Counted from the stretch's first letter, positions 16,913 to 27,114 are shown. The stretch: 64,000 bases of DNA from Mobiluncus sp963511525 (GCF_963511525.1 NZ_CAUPIY010000003.1:171712-235711); one strand, 5' to 3'. Program-made: numbers and translations. Notes: generated by a model from the sequence alone, not told the origin.

Positions 16913-19750
16913 TTAGCCCCGCCGTTTTGCCGCGCGGCGCTGTGCCCGGTTACCCTGCGGAGCCGACTCAACCGTGCCATCGCTGGAATAGGAAATTTGA
17001 GCGTTCATCGCCTGATGCCCAGTATCGCCCATAACCGTGCGATTCGCGGATACCGATTTCAGACCGGCTCTGCGCCCGGATTTCTTAAAGTTGCGGGCTT
17101 TCTTTTTTGCCGCGCTCTTAGAGATAGGCGCTTCCTTGACCGGTGTAGGTTCTTCTTCCGCCTGCTCCTGGGATTCGGCCTCGGAGGCCTCTTCAGCTGC
17201 CGCCCGCTGCATAGCGTCGACAAAGGCCTTGACATATCCAAACACATTCTGGACAGTCTCTTCCTTGATGCGTCCCATCATGGCGCTAAACATGAGGTAG
17301 CCCTCGGTTTTATATTCCACCAGGGGGTTGCGCTGGCCCATCGCCCGCAGCCCGATGCCTTCCTTCAGGTAATCCATTTCGTACAGGTGCTCGCGCCACA
17401 GCCGATCCACCACCGAGAGCAGAACCCGCCGCTCTAACTCTTTAATGGGCTCATCGCCCAACTGGGCTTGAGCAATGGGGTTATCCGCCAAGGACTTCCC
17501 GGCTAACTCATATTGCAACTTGGCATCATCAACCAACTGTTCAGTAATGAAATCCGTGGTCAAAGCAGATTTGCCGCCCACGGCATTTTCCAAATCCTCC
17601 ACCGAAAGCGACACCGGGTACAGATTCTTTAACCCCGCCCACAAGGTCTTTAAATCCCAGTCGCTGGTATCGGGAAGGTCTGTGGCCTGCGCAACTGCAT
17701 CCGCAATGGTGCCCTCGATGAAGGAGTCAACCGTGGCCGACAGGTCTTCCCCGCGCAGCACTCGTCCCCGTTCCCCGTAGACAGTTTCGCGCTGCTCAGT
17801 CATCACATCGTCGTACTTCAAAACGTTCTTGCGGATTTCCGCGTTGCGGCCCTCCACCTGGGTTTGCGCCGAACGAATCGCGCCGGAAACCATCTTAAAC
17901 TCCATGGGAATGTCCTCGGGCAGCCCCGAACGCATTATGTTGCCCAGCCAACCTTGGTTGGCAAACCGCATCAGCTCGTCCTCCATCGACAGATAGAAGC
18001 GAGAACGACCGGGGTCACCTTGACGTCCAGCACGGCCTCGCAACTGGTTGTCGATACGGCGTGATTCGTGGCGTTCCGTGCCCAAAACATAGAGCCCGCC
18101 CAGTTCCACAACTTCGTCATGTTCCTGAGCCACCTTGGCTTTGGCTTCCTTCAGAGCCTGAGGCCAAGCGGCCTCGTATTCTTCGGAGTTTTCCTCCGGG
18201 TCCAGCCCGCGGTCTTTCAAGTCCTGTACCGCCAGGAATTCGGCGTTACCGCCCAGCATAATATCGGTACCACGCCCAGCCATATTGGTCGCGACCGTGA
18301 CCTGACCCTTCCGGCCGGCCATCGCTACGACCGCGGCTTCACGTTCGTGCTGTTTCGCGTTCAACACCTGGTGCGGAATTTTCCGCTGGTTTAGCAAGTG
18401 CGAAAGATATTCGGATTTCTCTACCGAGGTGGTGCCGACCAAAACGGGCTGACCACGGTGATAGTTTTCTTCGATGTCCTCAACGACCGCGTTGAACTTC
18501 GCTTCAGCGGTTTTGTACACCAAGTCGTCTTTGTCCTCGCGAATCATGGGTTTGTGGGTGGGAATCGGCACCACGCCCATCTTGTAAACATCGTTAAACT
18601 CGGCGGCCTCAGTCTCGGCGGTACCGGTCATCCCGGCACGCGAACCTTTCGGGTAGAGGCGCACGTAGTTCTGCAGGGTAATCGTGGCCAAAGTCTGGTT
18701 TTCCGCTTTAATTTCCACGCCCTCTTTGGCTTCAATCGCCTGGTGCATCCCTTCGTTGTAGCGCCTCCCGGGCAGGACACGCCCAGTGTGCTCATCCACA
18801 ATCAGCACTTCGCCTTCCGGGGTCACAATGTAGTCTTTATCCAGCTTGAACAGCTCTTTAGCCTTGATGGCGTTATTCAAAAACCCAATCAAGGGCGTGT
18901 TGGCAACCTCGTAAAGGTTGTCGATACCCAGGTAGTCCTCGACTTTGTCAATACCCGGTTCCAAAACCCCCACGGTACGTTTCTTTTGATCCACTTCGTA
19001 ATCTTCGCCGGCATGTAAATCTTGGACAATCTTGGCGAAATCCGTGTACCAGTGGTTCACGTCTCCTTGAGCCGGACCGGAAATAATCAGAGGGGTACGG
19101 GCTTCGTCAATCAGGATGGAGTCCACCTCGTCGACGATGATGTAGTTGTGTTCCCGTTGCACCAGGTCTTCGACTCGCTGCGCCATATTGTCACGCAAGT
19201 AGTCAAAGCCAAACTCGTTGTTGGTGCCGTAAGTGATGTCGCAGTTGTACTGTTTACGGCGTTCCTCCGGATCCATCTGAGCCATGATGATACCGGTGCT
19301 CAGACCCAGGTAACGGTACACACGACCCATCAATTCGCCCTGGTAAGACGCCAGGTAGTCGTTCACGGTCACGACGTGTACGCCTTTGCCGCTCAGAGCC
19401 CGCAGGTAGCACGGCAACGTGGCTACCAGAGTCTTGCCTTCACCGGTTTTCATTTCGGCAATGTTGCCCCAGTGCAAGGCCGCCCCGCCCATAATTTGTT
19501 CCCGGAAGTGACGCAGGCCGAGCACCCGATCAGAGGCTTCACGCACCGTTGCGAAAGCTTCAACCATGAGGTCGTCGAGTTTCTCTCCCTCTTCCAGGCG
19601 TTGCTTAAACTCGTCAGTCTTCGCCTTTAGCTCGCTGTCGCTCAGCTCCCGGTATTCGTCTTCAAGCTGGTCCACCGCATCAGCAACTTTCACCAGCTTT
19701 TTGAGAACTTTACCTTCACCGATGCGCATGAACTTATCAAGTAAGGACAC
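16913..19750 (-). CDS. secA: Preprotein translocase ATPase SecA (SecA1)
   Basis: A protein of 945 residues, the motor that pushes preproteins through SecYEG. It has the GEGKTLVA Walker A (about 104-111), the DEVD motif (IIVDEVDSILIDEA, about 210), the helicase motif GRGTDIMLGG, and RGRAGRQGDPG. The C-terminal tail is basic and Gln/Arg-rich and lacks the CxCxHC zinc site of E. coli SecA, as in many actinobacteria. The start is GTG with AAGGAAGG about 8 bases upstream. It is first in the block shared with hpf, comF, lpqB and mtrBA in actinobacteria but has its own promoter region. Confidence 0.97.
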   Translation of the reverse strand: MSLLDKFMRIGEGKVLKKLVKVADAVDQLEDEYRELSDSELKAKTDEFKQRLEEGEKLDDLMVEAFATVREASDRVLGLRHFREQIMGGAALHWGNIAEMKTGEGKTLVATLPCYLRALSGKGVHVVTVNDYLASYQGELMGRVYRYLGLSTGIIMAQMDPEERRKQYNCDITYGTNNEFGFDYLRDNMAQRVEDLVQREHNYIIVDEVDSILIDEARTPLIISGPAQGDVNHWYTDFAKIVQDLHAGEDYEVDQKKRTVGVLEPGIDKVEDYLGIDNLYEVANTPLIGFLNNAIKAKELFKLDKDYIVTPEGEVLIVDEHTGRVLPGRRYNEGMHQAIEAKEGVEIKAENQTLATITLQNYVRLYPKGSRAGMTGTAETEAAEFNDVYKMGVVPIPTHKPMIREDKDDLVYKTAEAKFNAVVEDIEENYHRGQPVLVGTTSVEKSEYLSHLLNQRKIPHQVLNAKQHEREAAVVAMAGRKGQVTVATNMAGRGTDIMLGGNAEFLAVQDLKDRGLDPEENSEEYEAAWPQALKEAKAKVAQEHDEVVELGGLYVLGTERHESRRIDNQLRGRAGRQGDPGRSRFYLSMEDELMRFANQGWLGNIMRSGLPEDIPMEFKMVSGAIRSAQTQVEGRNAEIRKNVLKYDDVMTEQRETVYGERGRVLRGEDLSATVDSFIEGTIADAVAQATDLPDTSDWDLKTLWAGLKNLYPVSLSVEDLENAVGGKSALTTDFITEQLVDDAKLQYELAGKSLADNPIAQAQLGDEPIKELERRVLLSVVDRLWREHLYEMDYLKEGIGLRAMGQRNPLVEYKTEGYLMFSAMMGRIKEETVQNVFGYVKAFVDAMQRAAAEEASEAESQEQAEEEPTPVKEAPISKSAAKKKARNFKKSGRRAGLKSVSANRTVMGDTGHQAMNAQISYSSDGTVESAPQGNRAQRRAAKRRG

Positions 19751-19781
19751 GTTTTGCCTTCCTTTTCAGGTTTTTGGGATT

Positions 19782-19809
19782 GCCTTACAGGCCTATCCAT
19801 TGAGGTCAA
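19782..19809 (-). promoter_or_regulatory. Candidate secA promoter
   Basis: On the minus strand TTGACC (19809-19804) and TAAGGC (19787-19782) are separated by 16 bases. The expected transcript starts near 19775, about 25 bases before the GTG. The rest of the 247-base gap between hpf and secA holds the hpf terminator. Confidence 0.4.
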
Positions 19810-19951
19810 AAGCCTTTTATCCACGATTATCAGGAGATTGTCCCGACCGTGATGACTCAGCCTTGACTATTTTAGTTGAAAGCGGCTATTTTCGCGAAAG
19901 CGAGCGGCGAAACTCTGGTTCTTGGCGGCAGCCACATCCGCTCACCGCGAA

Positions 19952-19988
19952 TAAAAAAGCGGAACCCTGGGACAGCGCCCCAGGGTCC
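19952..19988 (-). terminator. Rho-independent terminator of hpf
   Basis: On the minus strand a GC-rich stem (GGACCCTGGG with CCCAGGGT-TCC, one bulged base, 7-base loop) is followed by GCTTTTTTATT. It begins 10 bases after the hpf stop. This is the cleanest single-strand terminator in the window. Confidence 0.85.
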
Positions 19989-19997
19989 GGTCCTAAC

Positions 19998-20621
19998 TCA
20001 ATCGTTCAGCGTGCAGGACGCGTCTAAGCGAATCACACCATAGGTCCAGCCTTTTCGGTGGTAAACCACCGCCGGCTGGGTCGTCTCGGAGTCGATAAAC
20101 AGGTAGAACGGGTGACCCACCAATTCCATCTCATCCAGAGCTTCTTCGACACTCATGGCCCGGCTCGCGTGCAACTTTTCGCGCACGATTACAGGGGAAT
20201 CACCCAACTGTTCCTCGCGAGACTCGCCCAGTTTCAAAGGCGGTTTCGCGGCGGGAGCAGCGGCGGTTTCCGGAAGCTGCACGTCCAGTTCCACATCCGG
20301 GGGAATCTCATACTTACGGTGGTCCTTAGCCCGATCCCGAGCTCGGCGTAAACGCTCAAAAAGTTTCCCGGCGGCGATGTCGACAGCGGCGTAACGGTCT
20401 GATGAAGACGCCTCCGCCCGCACCACGGGTCCTTTGCCGAGAACAGTCAGTTCGATGCGTTCCGCAGTATCTGCTTGTCGCGGATTCTTTTCATGCGTAA
20501 GTTCCACATCGACACGCTGCGTGCGGGGAGCCAGCTGCTCCACCTTTGCCATTTTTTCCTCGATGTATTCCCTAAAATTCGGGTGGATTTCAGCATTACG
20601 TGCTTTCACGGTGATTTCCAT
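19998..20621 (-). CDS. hpf: Ribosome hibernation-promoting factor, long form
   Basis: A protein of 207 residues. The N-terminal S30AE domain (about 1-100: MEITVKARNAEIHPNFREYI, with VDVELTHEKN) binds the 30S decoding centre. A charged linker leads to the C-terminal dimerisation domain (about 150-205: MSVEEALDEMELVGHPFYLF, VVYHRKGWTYGVIRL). The long form pairs 70S ribosomes into 100S dimers in stationary phase. The start is fixed by AAGGAGG 5 bases upstream. It lies between comF and secA, as in mycobacteria. Confidence 0.95.
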   Translation of the reverse strand: MEITVKARNAEIHPNFREYIEEKMAKVEQLAPRTQRVDVELTHEKNPRQADTAERIELTVLGKGPVVRAEASSSDRYAAVDIAAGKLFERLRRARDRAKDHRKYEIPPDVELDVQLPETAAAPAAKPPLKLGESREEQLGDSPVIVREKLHASRAMSVEEALDEMELVGHPFYLFIDSETTQPAVVYHRKGWTYGVIRLDASCTLND

Positions 20622-20785
20622 GAGGGCCTCCTTAGGCTAAGAATTGGGTTCCAACTATCATTTGCTGGGACGGAGTGTTCGGTTCTCACCTCTTTCTCAC
20701 GCGGGTGCACTCCGGTGTGTCACCTGCGATTTTTGCGTGTGCTTTATATTTTAGAGCACACCGCAAAGCCGTGCAGGACTTCCAC

Positions 20786-21565
20786 TTATTTTTCACAAAT
20801 CTGTGGGGACGATAGGGGTGTTTCGCGCCGAGATGAAGCGAAAACCAGCCCCGCGAGCACCGCCGCGTCTAAACCGGACAAAACACGGATCATTTCTCTG
20901 AGAGTTGCCCCGGTAGCGCTGACATCATCAACTATCAGCAGGCCTTTGCCGGCAAGTTCCCGTTTCGCCACCGCCGCGCTGCCGCGAATCTGCATTCTGC
21001 CGTGCCGGTTCAGGTTACGGGCCTCCCACCCCAAATCGGCCTGGGTCGTGGAGCCTGGCGCCAGTTCCAAGATTTCCAGCACGGATGCCTGACGGCACAG
21101 TCCCGCCCGTACCAATCCCCGCGCCGCGCCCCGGGCAAAGACGGCGGCAACCTCAGAAGGATCACGGGGATGGGTCGAAGGGGCCGGAACGACGAACATC
21201 TCCTCACGGATTGTACTATTCGTTCCAAATTTACCCATAACCAGCAGACCTTCCGCCATTAAGCCCTGCACAGCCGATTGCCCAGCCGCCGTGAAATATC
21301 GGCGTAAATCTCGCCGTTTATCGTGCTTACCAGTCAGAACTACGCGCCGCATCGGACCGTCATATTTAGCGACAGCAAATATTGGAACGTCTGTTACATT
21401 ATCTTCCTCCTCGCGGATTTCCAACGGAAACGGACACCCCAGCATCTGCGCCAAACAGGTGTCACAGATTTCTTCGTCCCATGCCCCACAGCCCACGCAT
21501 TCCGTAGGCAGCAGCACCTTTCCCAGTTCCCCTGCGGCATCCCATAAACTCGAAAAACCCACCAT
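20786..21565 (-). CDS. ComF-family phosphoribosyltransferase-like protein
   Basis: A protein of 259 residues. An N-terminal zinc-type four-cysteine segment (CVGCGAWDEEICDTC, about 23-37) is followed by a PRTase fold with the PRPP loop LIVDDVSATGATLRE (about 214-228). ComF proteins assist DNA uptake in competent bacteria, but in actinobacteria without obvious competence the role is unknown. It lies 18 bases downstream of lpqB in the lpqB-comF-hpf block and is presumably co-transcribed. Confidence 0.85.
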   Translation of the reverse strand: MVGFSSLWDAAGELGKVLLPTECVGCGAWDEEICDTCLAQMLGCPFPLEIREEEDNVTDVPIFAVAKYDGPMRRVVLTGKHDKRRDLRRYFTAAGQSAVQGLMAEGLLVMGKFGTNSTIREEMFVVPAPSTHPRDPSEVAAVFARGAARGLVRAGLCRQASVLEILELAPGSTTQADLGWEARNLNRHGRMQIRGSAAVAKRELAGKGLLIVDDVSATGATLREMIRVLSGLDAAVLAGLVFASSRRETPLSSPQICEK

Positions 21566-21583
21566 AACGCGTCCCTAACGAGG

Positions 21584-23260
21584 CTATCCGGGGTAACTCG
21601 GGTCGGCGACTCCGTTTAGAACTTGCTGCCAGTTTCTGCCGGAACGCTTGTATAAGTCACCGCCCGCGGTAACCAGATAAATCTGATTTTCTTCCTCACC
21701 GGCAGCCAAATCCACCGCGTTCTTAACCCCCGGCAATGTTGATATCGGTCCGAACAGCGGAGCGATTCGAACGGTGGTGTTGTCTCCTGAACCGGTCAGC
21801 AACACCAGGGAATCTCCTTGCAGCCACGCTATTGCGGAAACAACTTCGTTTCCAGACTGCAAAGCCGCGGGGGCGGAAAAAGATTTGGGAGTCCCCGCCC
21901 CGTCACGGATTACCACCGCTACACTTACAATGTCGGCCTGACCGACGTGGTGTACGAAAGCGATCCGCGTCCCGTCAGGGCTGACGGTGAAAGCATGGAC
22001 GGGGTCTCCGGTTTCCCACGGTACTTCCAAACTCACCCTGGTTCCATCGGGACGCAGCGCGACAAACTGGCGCGGATTAGCCGTATCGAGAGTCCAAATC
22101 CAGCCGTTTCGATCGATGGAAGCAGGTAACAGTTCCCGCCCGCTATACAGCTGCGTCACCGCCCCGCGCGCCCACAGATAGAGCCGGCGATAGCTGGAGC
22201 CTGTAAAGACGATTTCGTCGCCGGCGGTGGAAATAGCCGGGTTCGTGATGACACCGGAAGTCACCACCCCGGCAGGAACCAGGACTTCGGTGGCACCGGA
22301 GTTCAGACGCACCACGTTGCCGTCCTTGACCATGATGGGGAATTGTGGCGTGGTGCTTTGGGTGATGGGGTTCGTATTTTCCAAAGGAACTTTGCCGATG
22401 CTCAAACTGACGGTAGAGATACCCGAAACATCGCGCAGGGTCGATTCCATCTGCCAGTAGGCCAAATTGATCGTGGTGGGGTCGTTGAGAGCGTCCGGGA
22501 CATTTAAAGACACGTTGGCGACCCCGTCAAAGACATCCACCGCTCCCCCAGCCAAAGTACTGCCGGTGGGAAAAGCGGAACGAACCGCCCCTTTGAAAGC
22601 ATTTTGCGGCCCGGCCAAGAGCGCATTAACCAGGTAGGTTGGCAACCGTCGACGCGGATACCAACGCAAATCCGGAACCAGGGCTCCCCCGTCCATGGTG
22701 AGGAAGTAAACCGGAGCCGAAGCGTAAATCGAGCTGAAAGCCGATTGGGAAAGCATCACCCCGTCCTCCAGAGCCGCGATACGCCACTGGTTGTCAGCGG
22801 GCTTCACCAGGGAAAACACGGTGCGGACCCGTTCGGTTGGACCTGCCACGGTATAGTTTCCATATTCGTCGACACTGCCTAGCGCGCGGGCGGTCACTTC
22901 GACAGAACCATCGCCCAACTGACGGGTTTCCAAGGCGGAATCCGTGTCGAAAATCTCTACTTGGGCATCAGGGCGCCAATCCATCGCCGCTTTGGGAGCC
23001 AGGAACGAACGCGCCACGGTGAAATCATCGGAGTACCCTGCGGAGCAGGCGCGAATAAAACCGGTCACGATTTGTTCCACAGTTGCGTTCGGAACCGGCC
23101 CGGGGGCGCTCAAACCTAAAAGCGGCTGGTTGGAACCGACTCTTACCTGGGAGTCGTTGACCGGTCCGGCAGTCGGCAGCGCGGCGCAGCCGACCAAACT
23201 GAGGGCGGAAATCCCCACGAGGACAGCTCCCCACCACCGGGCTCGACGTTTGTTTAGCAT
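21584..23260 (-). CDS. lpqB: Lipoprotein LpqB, MtrAB accessory
   Basis: A protein of 558 residues. It has a lipoprotein signal with lipobox LVGC (Cys25), a GerMN domain (about 180-290: LPTYLVNALLAGPQN, VANVSLNVPDAL), and a beta-propeller-like C-terminal part (Gmad1) with repeated strands ending in WTLD, AFTVSPDGTRIAFV and VSAIAWLQGDSLVLLTG. LpqB binds the extracytoplasmic face of the MtrB kinase and tunes MtrA phosphorylation in mycobacteria and streptomycetes. The start overlaps the mtrB end, so expression is coupled. Confidence 0.94.
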   Translation of the reverse strand: MLNKRRARWWGAVLVGISALSLVGCAALPTAGPVNDSQVRVGSNQPLLGLSAPGPVPNATVEQIVTGFIRACSAGYSDDFTVARSFLAPKAAMDWRPDAQVEIFDTDSALETRQLGDGSVEVTARALGSVDEYGNYTVAGPTERVRTVFSLVKPADNQWRIAALEDGVMLSQSAFSSIYASAPVYFLTMDGGALVPDLRWYPRRRLPTYLVNALLAGPQNAFKGAVRSAFPTGSTLAGGAVDVFDGVANVSLNVPDALNDPTTINLAYWQMESTLRDVSGISTVSLSIGKVPLENTNPITQSTTPQFPIMVKDGNVVRLNSGATEVLVPAGVVTSGVITNPAISTAGDEIVFTGSSYRRLYLWARGAVTQLYSGRELLPASIDRNGWIWTLDTANPRQFVALRPDGTRVSLEVPWETGDPVHAFTVSPDGTRIAFVHHVGQADIVSVAVVIRDGAGTPKSFSAPAALQSGNEVVSAIAWLQGDSLVLLTGSGDNTTVRIAPLFGPISTLPGVKNAVDLAAGEEENQIYLVTAGGDLYKRSGRNWQQVLNGVADPSYPG

Positions 23261-25002
23261 GGCTCCTCCCCATTTTTCCCAAGCGTCCGGGTCGCGTTCG
23301 TCGAGGTTTCTGGCTGTTCCGGGATGGCTCGAGGGGGAACGTAGCTATCCAGAGTCGGTTCCACGTAGTCGGTAACGTCCAGCGGTGACGCCCCCATCTC
23401 CATGTCATGACGCCGCGGCAGGGTCAGCAGGAAAGAAGAACCGTAACCGGTCTTGCCCCACGCCTGCAGGGTGCCTCCGGACAAGCGGGCGTCCTCCAGA
23501 GAAATAGCCAAGCCCAACCCGGTACCGCCCGTGGTCCGCGCTCGTGCCGGGTCAGCACGATAGAAACGGTCAAATACTCGGCTGGTCACTTCAGGTGACA
23601 TCCCCACCCCGTGATCAGAAACCCGCAAAGCCACGACGGTTTCGCTGGAATCGGTCGTAACTACCACCGGATTTCCCTCGGAATGCTCGATGGCGTTTAC
23701 CAGCAGATTGCGCACGATACGGGTCACTCGGCGGGTATCGAGCTCGGCTGCGCAAGGATACTTTGGCGGGTTAAGGATAACCTGGCACCCCACCTTTTCA
23801 GCCAAAGCGGCGTTGTCCTCCACGACCTGTTCAGCGAGCTTGTTCAGATTCACCATCTCAAAATCGAGCCGGGCAGACCCGGAGTCAATACGCGAAATTT
23901 CGAGCAAATCGGCCAGCATGGCATCGAAACGATCAATCTGGTCATGCAGCAATTCCGCGCTTCTCAAGGCGGCAGGATCGAGTTCTTCGCGTGCGTCATA
24001 GATGACGTCATCGGCAATTCGCATAGTGGTCAGCGGGGTGCGCAGCTCGTGAGACACATCGGAAACAAAACGCTGCTGCAGCCGGGACATTTGACCCAAA
24101 GTATTGATCTTGGACTGTAAAGAATCCGCCATCTTATTGAAAGAATCTGCCAGTTGTGCGGTTTCATCCTCGCCCTGTGAGAGCACGCGCGCGTTCAAGT
24201 CCCCAGCCGCCAAACGTTCCGCGGTACGCACCGTGCGGCGCACCGGCACCAGTACGGAATAGACCACCACCCAGGTCATACCTGCCACCAGCACCAGAAC
24301 GGCGATACCGCCACCGCCTAAAACCCCCATCACCAGGTTGATTGCCGCTTGCTCGTCAGCCAGGGAGTACACCAGGTAGAGTTCATGAGCCCCCGCTAGG
24401 GGCAGGCTCACGGCAGCCCCTACCGCGATACCGGGATGTCGCTTGCCCTGCGCGTCCGTAATTTCGATGGACTGCCAGTGCTGGCCGCTCTTTTGCTGTA
24501 CCGCCTCACGCAGTTGGGAAGTAATGACTTCCCGCATGTTTTGGGTAGCGATTTCGTTAATCACAAAGGAGGAGGTTTCGCTGGGGTTGCGCAAAATCAG
24601 CACGGCAGGGGCGCTGGAACCGGAGGTAAGGGTGGAGATTGAGGTGACCACGTCCTGAGCGAGGGACTGTACCTGTTCCACGGTCGAGGCCGGAGCCTGG
24701 TCGAAACGATTTTGCGCCGACCGCGCTTGGGTGGCCGATTCTTCTAGCACCTGATTCAACCGTTCTTGAAAGATACCGTTTTTGATGGCTGTGGAAGCAT
24801 AAATCCCTACCGCGAACAGAATCACCAACGTCGCGACCAGCATGATACTGGCCATCCGCAGAGCCAGTGAACGCCGGAGCCGTTCCGGTACCCACGTCGA
24901 TTCATTAAAACCAACCAAATAGCGGGTGGCGCTGCCGAAGAACTGCGAGATTCTTCGCTGTCGGCGCGTCCGGCGAAAAGTCAGAGATTGCGGGGAACTC
25001 AC
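23254..25002 (-). CDS. mtrB: Sensor histidine kinase MtrB
   Basis: A protein of 582 residues. Two membrane helices (about 49-72 and 226-250) flank a periplasmic sensor region. A HAMP linker (RRTVRTAERLAAGDLNARV) precedes the phosphoacceptor H-box SHELRTPLTTMRIADDV, then N, G1 and G2 boxes (HSEGNPVVV, SDHGVGMSPE, GTGLGLAISLE). It phosphorylates MtrA and links cell-wall growth with division. It starts with GTG, overlapping the mtrA stop, and its end overlaps lpqB. The C-terminal ~45 residues are Pro/Thr-rich. Confidence 0.96.
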   Translation of the reverse strand: MSSPQSLTFRRTRRQRRISQFFGSATRYLVGFNESTWVPERLRRSLALRMASIMLVATLVILFAVGIYASTAIKNGIFQERLNQVLEESATQARSAQNRFDQAPASTVEQVQSLAQDVVTSISTLTSGSSAPAVLILRNPSETSSFVINEIATQNMREVITSQLREAVQQKSGQHWQSIEITDAQGKRHPGIAVGAAVSLPLAGAHELYLVYSLADEQAAINLVMGVLGGGGIAVLVLVAGMTWVVVYSVLVPVRRTVRTAERLAAGDLNARVLSQGEDETAQLADSFNKMADSLQSKINTLGQMSRLQQRFVSDVSHELRTPLTTMRIADDVIYDAREELDPAALRSAELLHDQIDRFDAMLADLLEISRIDSGSARLDFEMVNLNKLAEQVVEDNAALAEKVGCQVILNPPKYPCAAELDTRRVTRIVRNLLVNAIEHSEGNPVVVTTDSSETVVALRVSDHGVGMSPEVTSRVFDRFYRADPARARTTGGTGLGLAISLEDARLSGGTLQAWGKTGYGSSFLLTLPRRHDMEMGASPLDVTDYVEPTLDSYVPPRAIPEQPETSTNATRTLGKNGEEPC

Positions 25003-25682
25003 TGAGGTTCAGTCCCAATCCGATAACCCACCCCGCGTACCGTGCGAATCACAGTCGGGTTGTCCGGATCCAGCTCGATCTTGGCCCGCAACCGTTGCAC
25101 GTGCACGTTGACCAAACGTGTGTCGGAGGCGTGGCGCAGTCCCCAGACCTGTTCCAGCAATTCTTCACGGGAAAACACCCGCCCTGGTTTCGTGGCTAGG
25201 GCGACCAGGAGGTCGTACTCCAAGGGGGTGAGGTTCAAGGATTTTCCGTCCCGACTCACTTCGTGGGAGGCCAGGTTGATTTCCACCCCTGCGGCTTTCA
25301 GGACGTCATGTTCAGCGGCTTCTAAACTGCGCAACCGCGCGGCGACCCGCGCCAGCAGCTCCTTGGGCTTGAAAGGTTTGGGAATGTAGTCGTCCGCTCC
25401 CGCTTCCAGACCCGCCACCACGTCGGTGGTGTCGGATTTCGCGGTCAGCATGATGATGGGAACATTAGAGAATTCACGGATTTTGCGACAAATCTCAATG
25501 CCGTCCATTCCCGGCAGCATCAGGTCAAGCAGCACCAGGTCAGGTTCAACTTCGCGGAACTTGTCCACGGCTTTCGCGCCATCGGCACAAAAACTTGGTT
25601 CGTAGGCGGATGATTCCAAAATAATGCCAATCATCTCGCTCAGGGCTTGGTCATCGTCTACTACCAGGATTTTTGCACTCAT
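24999..25682 (-). CDS. mtrA: Response regulator MtrA
   Basis: A protein of 227 residues of the OmpR class. The receiver domain has the acidic pocket DDD (9-11) and phospho-accepting Asp53 (LLDLMLPGMDG). The C-terminal winged helix contains LTPLEYDLLVALATKPGRVF and TRLVNVHVQRLRAKIE. It controls cell-wall, division and replication genes in actinobacteria and is usually essential. It is first in mtrA-mtrB-lpqB and diverges from the membrane-protein operon at 25822. Confidence 0.97.
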   Translation of the reverse strand: MSAKILVVDDDQALSEMIGIILESSAYEPSFCADGAKAVDKFREVEPDLVLLDLMLPGMDGIEICRKIREFSNVPIIMLTAKSDTTDVVAGLEAGADDYIPKPFKPKELLARVAARLRSLEAAEHDVLKAAGVEINLASHEVSRDGKSLNLTPLEYDLLVALATKPGRVFSREELLEQVWGLRHASDTRLVNVHVQRLRAKIELDPDNPTVIRTVRGVGYRIGTEPQ

Positions 25683-25821
25683 ATTCCTATTTTGACACGA
25701 TTTCGCGATTTGCGGGGAGACCCGCAGCCAAGCTCGGCATTAAAAGGGTTTTTCGGTTTGAACGAGCGCATCTGCGCCGTGTCGTGGCAATATTAAGTGA
25801 ACTATGTATTGGAAAGGCATC

Positions 25822-27114
25822 ATGAGCGACAACTCTTATTCCTCTCAAGGCACTCCTCCCGGAAGCAACCCTGGCGAAACTGCCCCGGTACCGAGCCAGA
25901 GCAGCCCGGTGCCGCAGCAACCTCTATTTACACCGCCGACCGCGGCCGCCCCCGGCAGTTTCAACACTGGCTCCTGGACGCTGACTCCGGAGGACAGCAC
26001 CAGCAAACCACAGTCTTTCCCAAATCCCCTCCCGACCCCGTACCCTGCTGCGGCCACCCCGCAAGCCCCCGCTCCGAACTTTGGAACGAGCGGTACAAAC
26101 AGCTTCAACGGTACAAACCCGGCAAACAACACCGGATTCGACCCTTATGGTTTGAACTATCAGCAGGTTCAGCCCGGAATTATCCCGCTGCGCCCGCTGA
26201 CCCTTGGGGATATTTACAACGGAGCTTTCTCTGCTATCCGTCAAGCTCCTTCTGTCATGTTCGGTCTGGTTTTGGCTCTCTGGGCGGTACTTGGAGGGGT
26301 AATGGGAGCGCTGTTTTATTTACTGACTCCCGACATCAACACCTACCTTTCCAACGACTTCAATTTTGACAGCACGGAAGCCTCGTTGGACGGTTTGCTG
26401 GAATTTACGGAATCAACGATGCTCATAAGTGTCATCACGAGTCTGCTCCAAATGTTTGTCCTCTTTTTGACCTTGGGAGTTTGCGTGGCTGGATTGGGGC
26501 CGTTGGTTTTGGGTCGCCGCCCCTCGGTCGCTGATGCGTGGCAAACTTTGAAAGGCCACGTCTGGGGGATCGTCGGCTATTCTCTGTTGCTCATCTTGGG
26601 GTCAGCCCTGTTGCTGGGGCTGGGTCTGCTTCCGCTAGGCGGGTTTTTCCTGATTAACATCAAAGATGTCGGGGCATCTCTGGGCTTACTGGGTCTCACT
26701 TTCCTCACCCTCGCAGCCGTGGCGGTATTTTCCGCCTGGTTCTATATCAAGCTAGCCTTTACCATCCCCACTGCCGTCATGGAAGATATCGGCATCATCC
26801 CCGCCCTGAAACGTTCTTGGAAGCTGACCAAAGGTAGCTTCTGGAAAATTTTTGGTGTCATCTTGCTAACTTCCCTCATTGTTTCGTTCCTGACCTACGG
26901 CATGAATGCTGTAATCAGCCTGATTATCTCAGCGGCCATGATGGTTAGTCAGAATTTCTCGGTAATGATGTCTCTCTCCGCCATTTTAGGCACCATCATT
27001 ACCGGATTGGCCATGCCGTTCTATGGGGCAGTTTTAGGTCTGCTCTATGTTGATACGCGGATGCGTCGCGAGGGTCTGGCAGTAAGCCTGCTCCAGGCGG
27101 CTCAGCGGGGCTGA
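25822..27114 (+). CDS. Polytopic membrane protein with Pro-rich N-terminal tail
   Basis: A protein of 430 residues. The first ~125 residues are Pro/Ser/Asn/Thr-rich and probably disordered and cytoplasmic. About six hydrophobic helices follow, including VMFGLVLALWAVLGGVMGAL and the repeated pattern of the membrane domain also found in glycerophosphodiester phosphodiesterases. An amphipathic loop (IPALKRSWKLTKGSFWKIFG) is typical of that domain. The ATG at 25822 has GGAAAGG 4 bases upstream, so I prefer it to the ATG at 25804. It is the first gene of the operon with DUF4129, DUF4350, MoxR and DUF58. No catalytic residues are recognisable. Confidence 0.75.
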   Translation: MSDNSYSSQGTPPGSNPGETAPVPSQSSPVPQQPLFTPPTAAAPGSFNTGSWTLTPEDSTSKPQSFPNPLPTPYPAAATPQAPAPNFGTSGTNSFNGTNPANNTGFDPYGLNYQQVQPGIIPLRPLTLGDIYNGAFSAIRQAPSVMFGLVLALWAVLGGVMGALFYLLTPDINTYLSNDFNFDSTEASLDGLLEFTESTMLISVITSLLQMFVLFLTLGVCVAGLGPLVLGRRPSVADAWQTLKGHVWGIVGYSLLLILGSALLLGLGLLPLGGFFLINIKDVGASLGLLGLTFLTLAAVAVFSAWFYIKLAFTIPTAVMEDIGIIPALKRSWKLTKGSFWKIFGVILLTSLIVSFLTYGMNAVISLIISAAMMVSQNFSVMMSLSAILGTIITGLAMPFYGAVLGLLYVDTRMRREGLAVSLLQAAQRG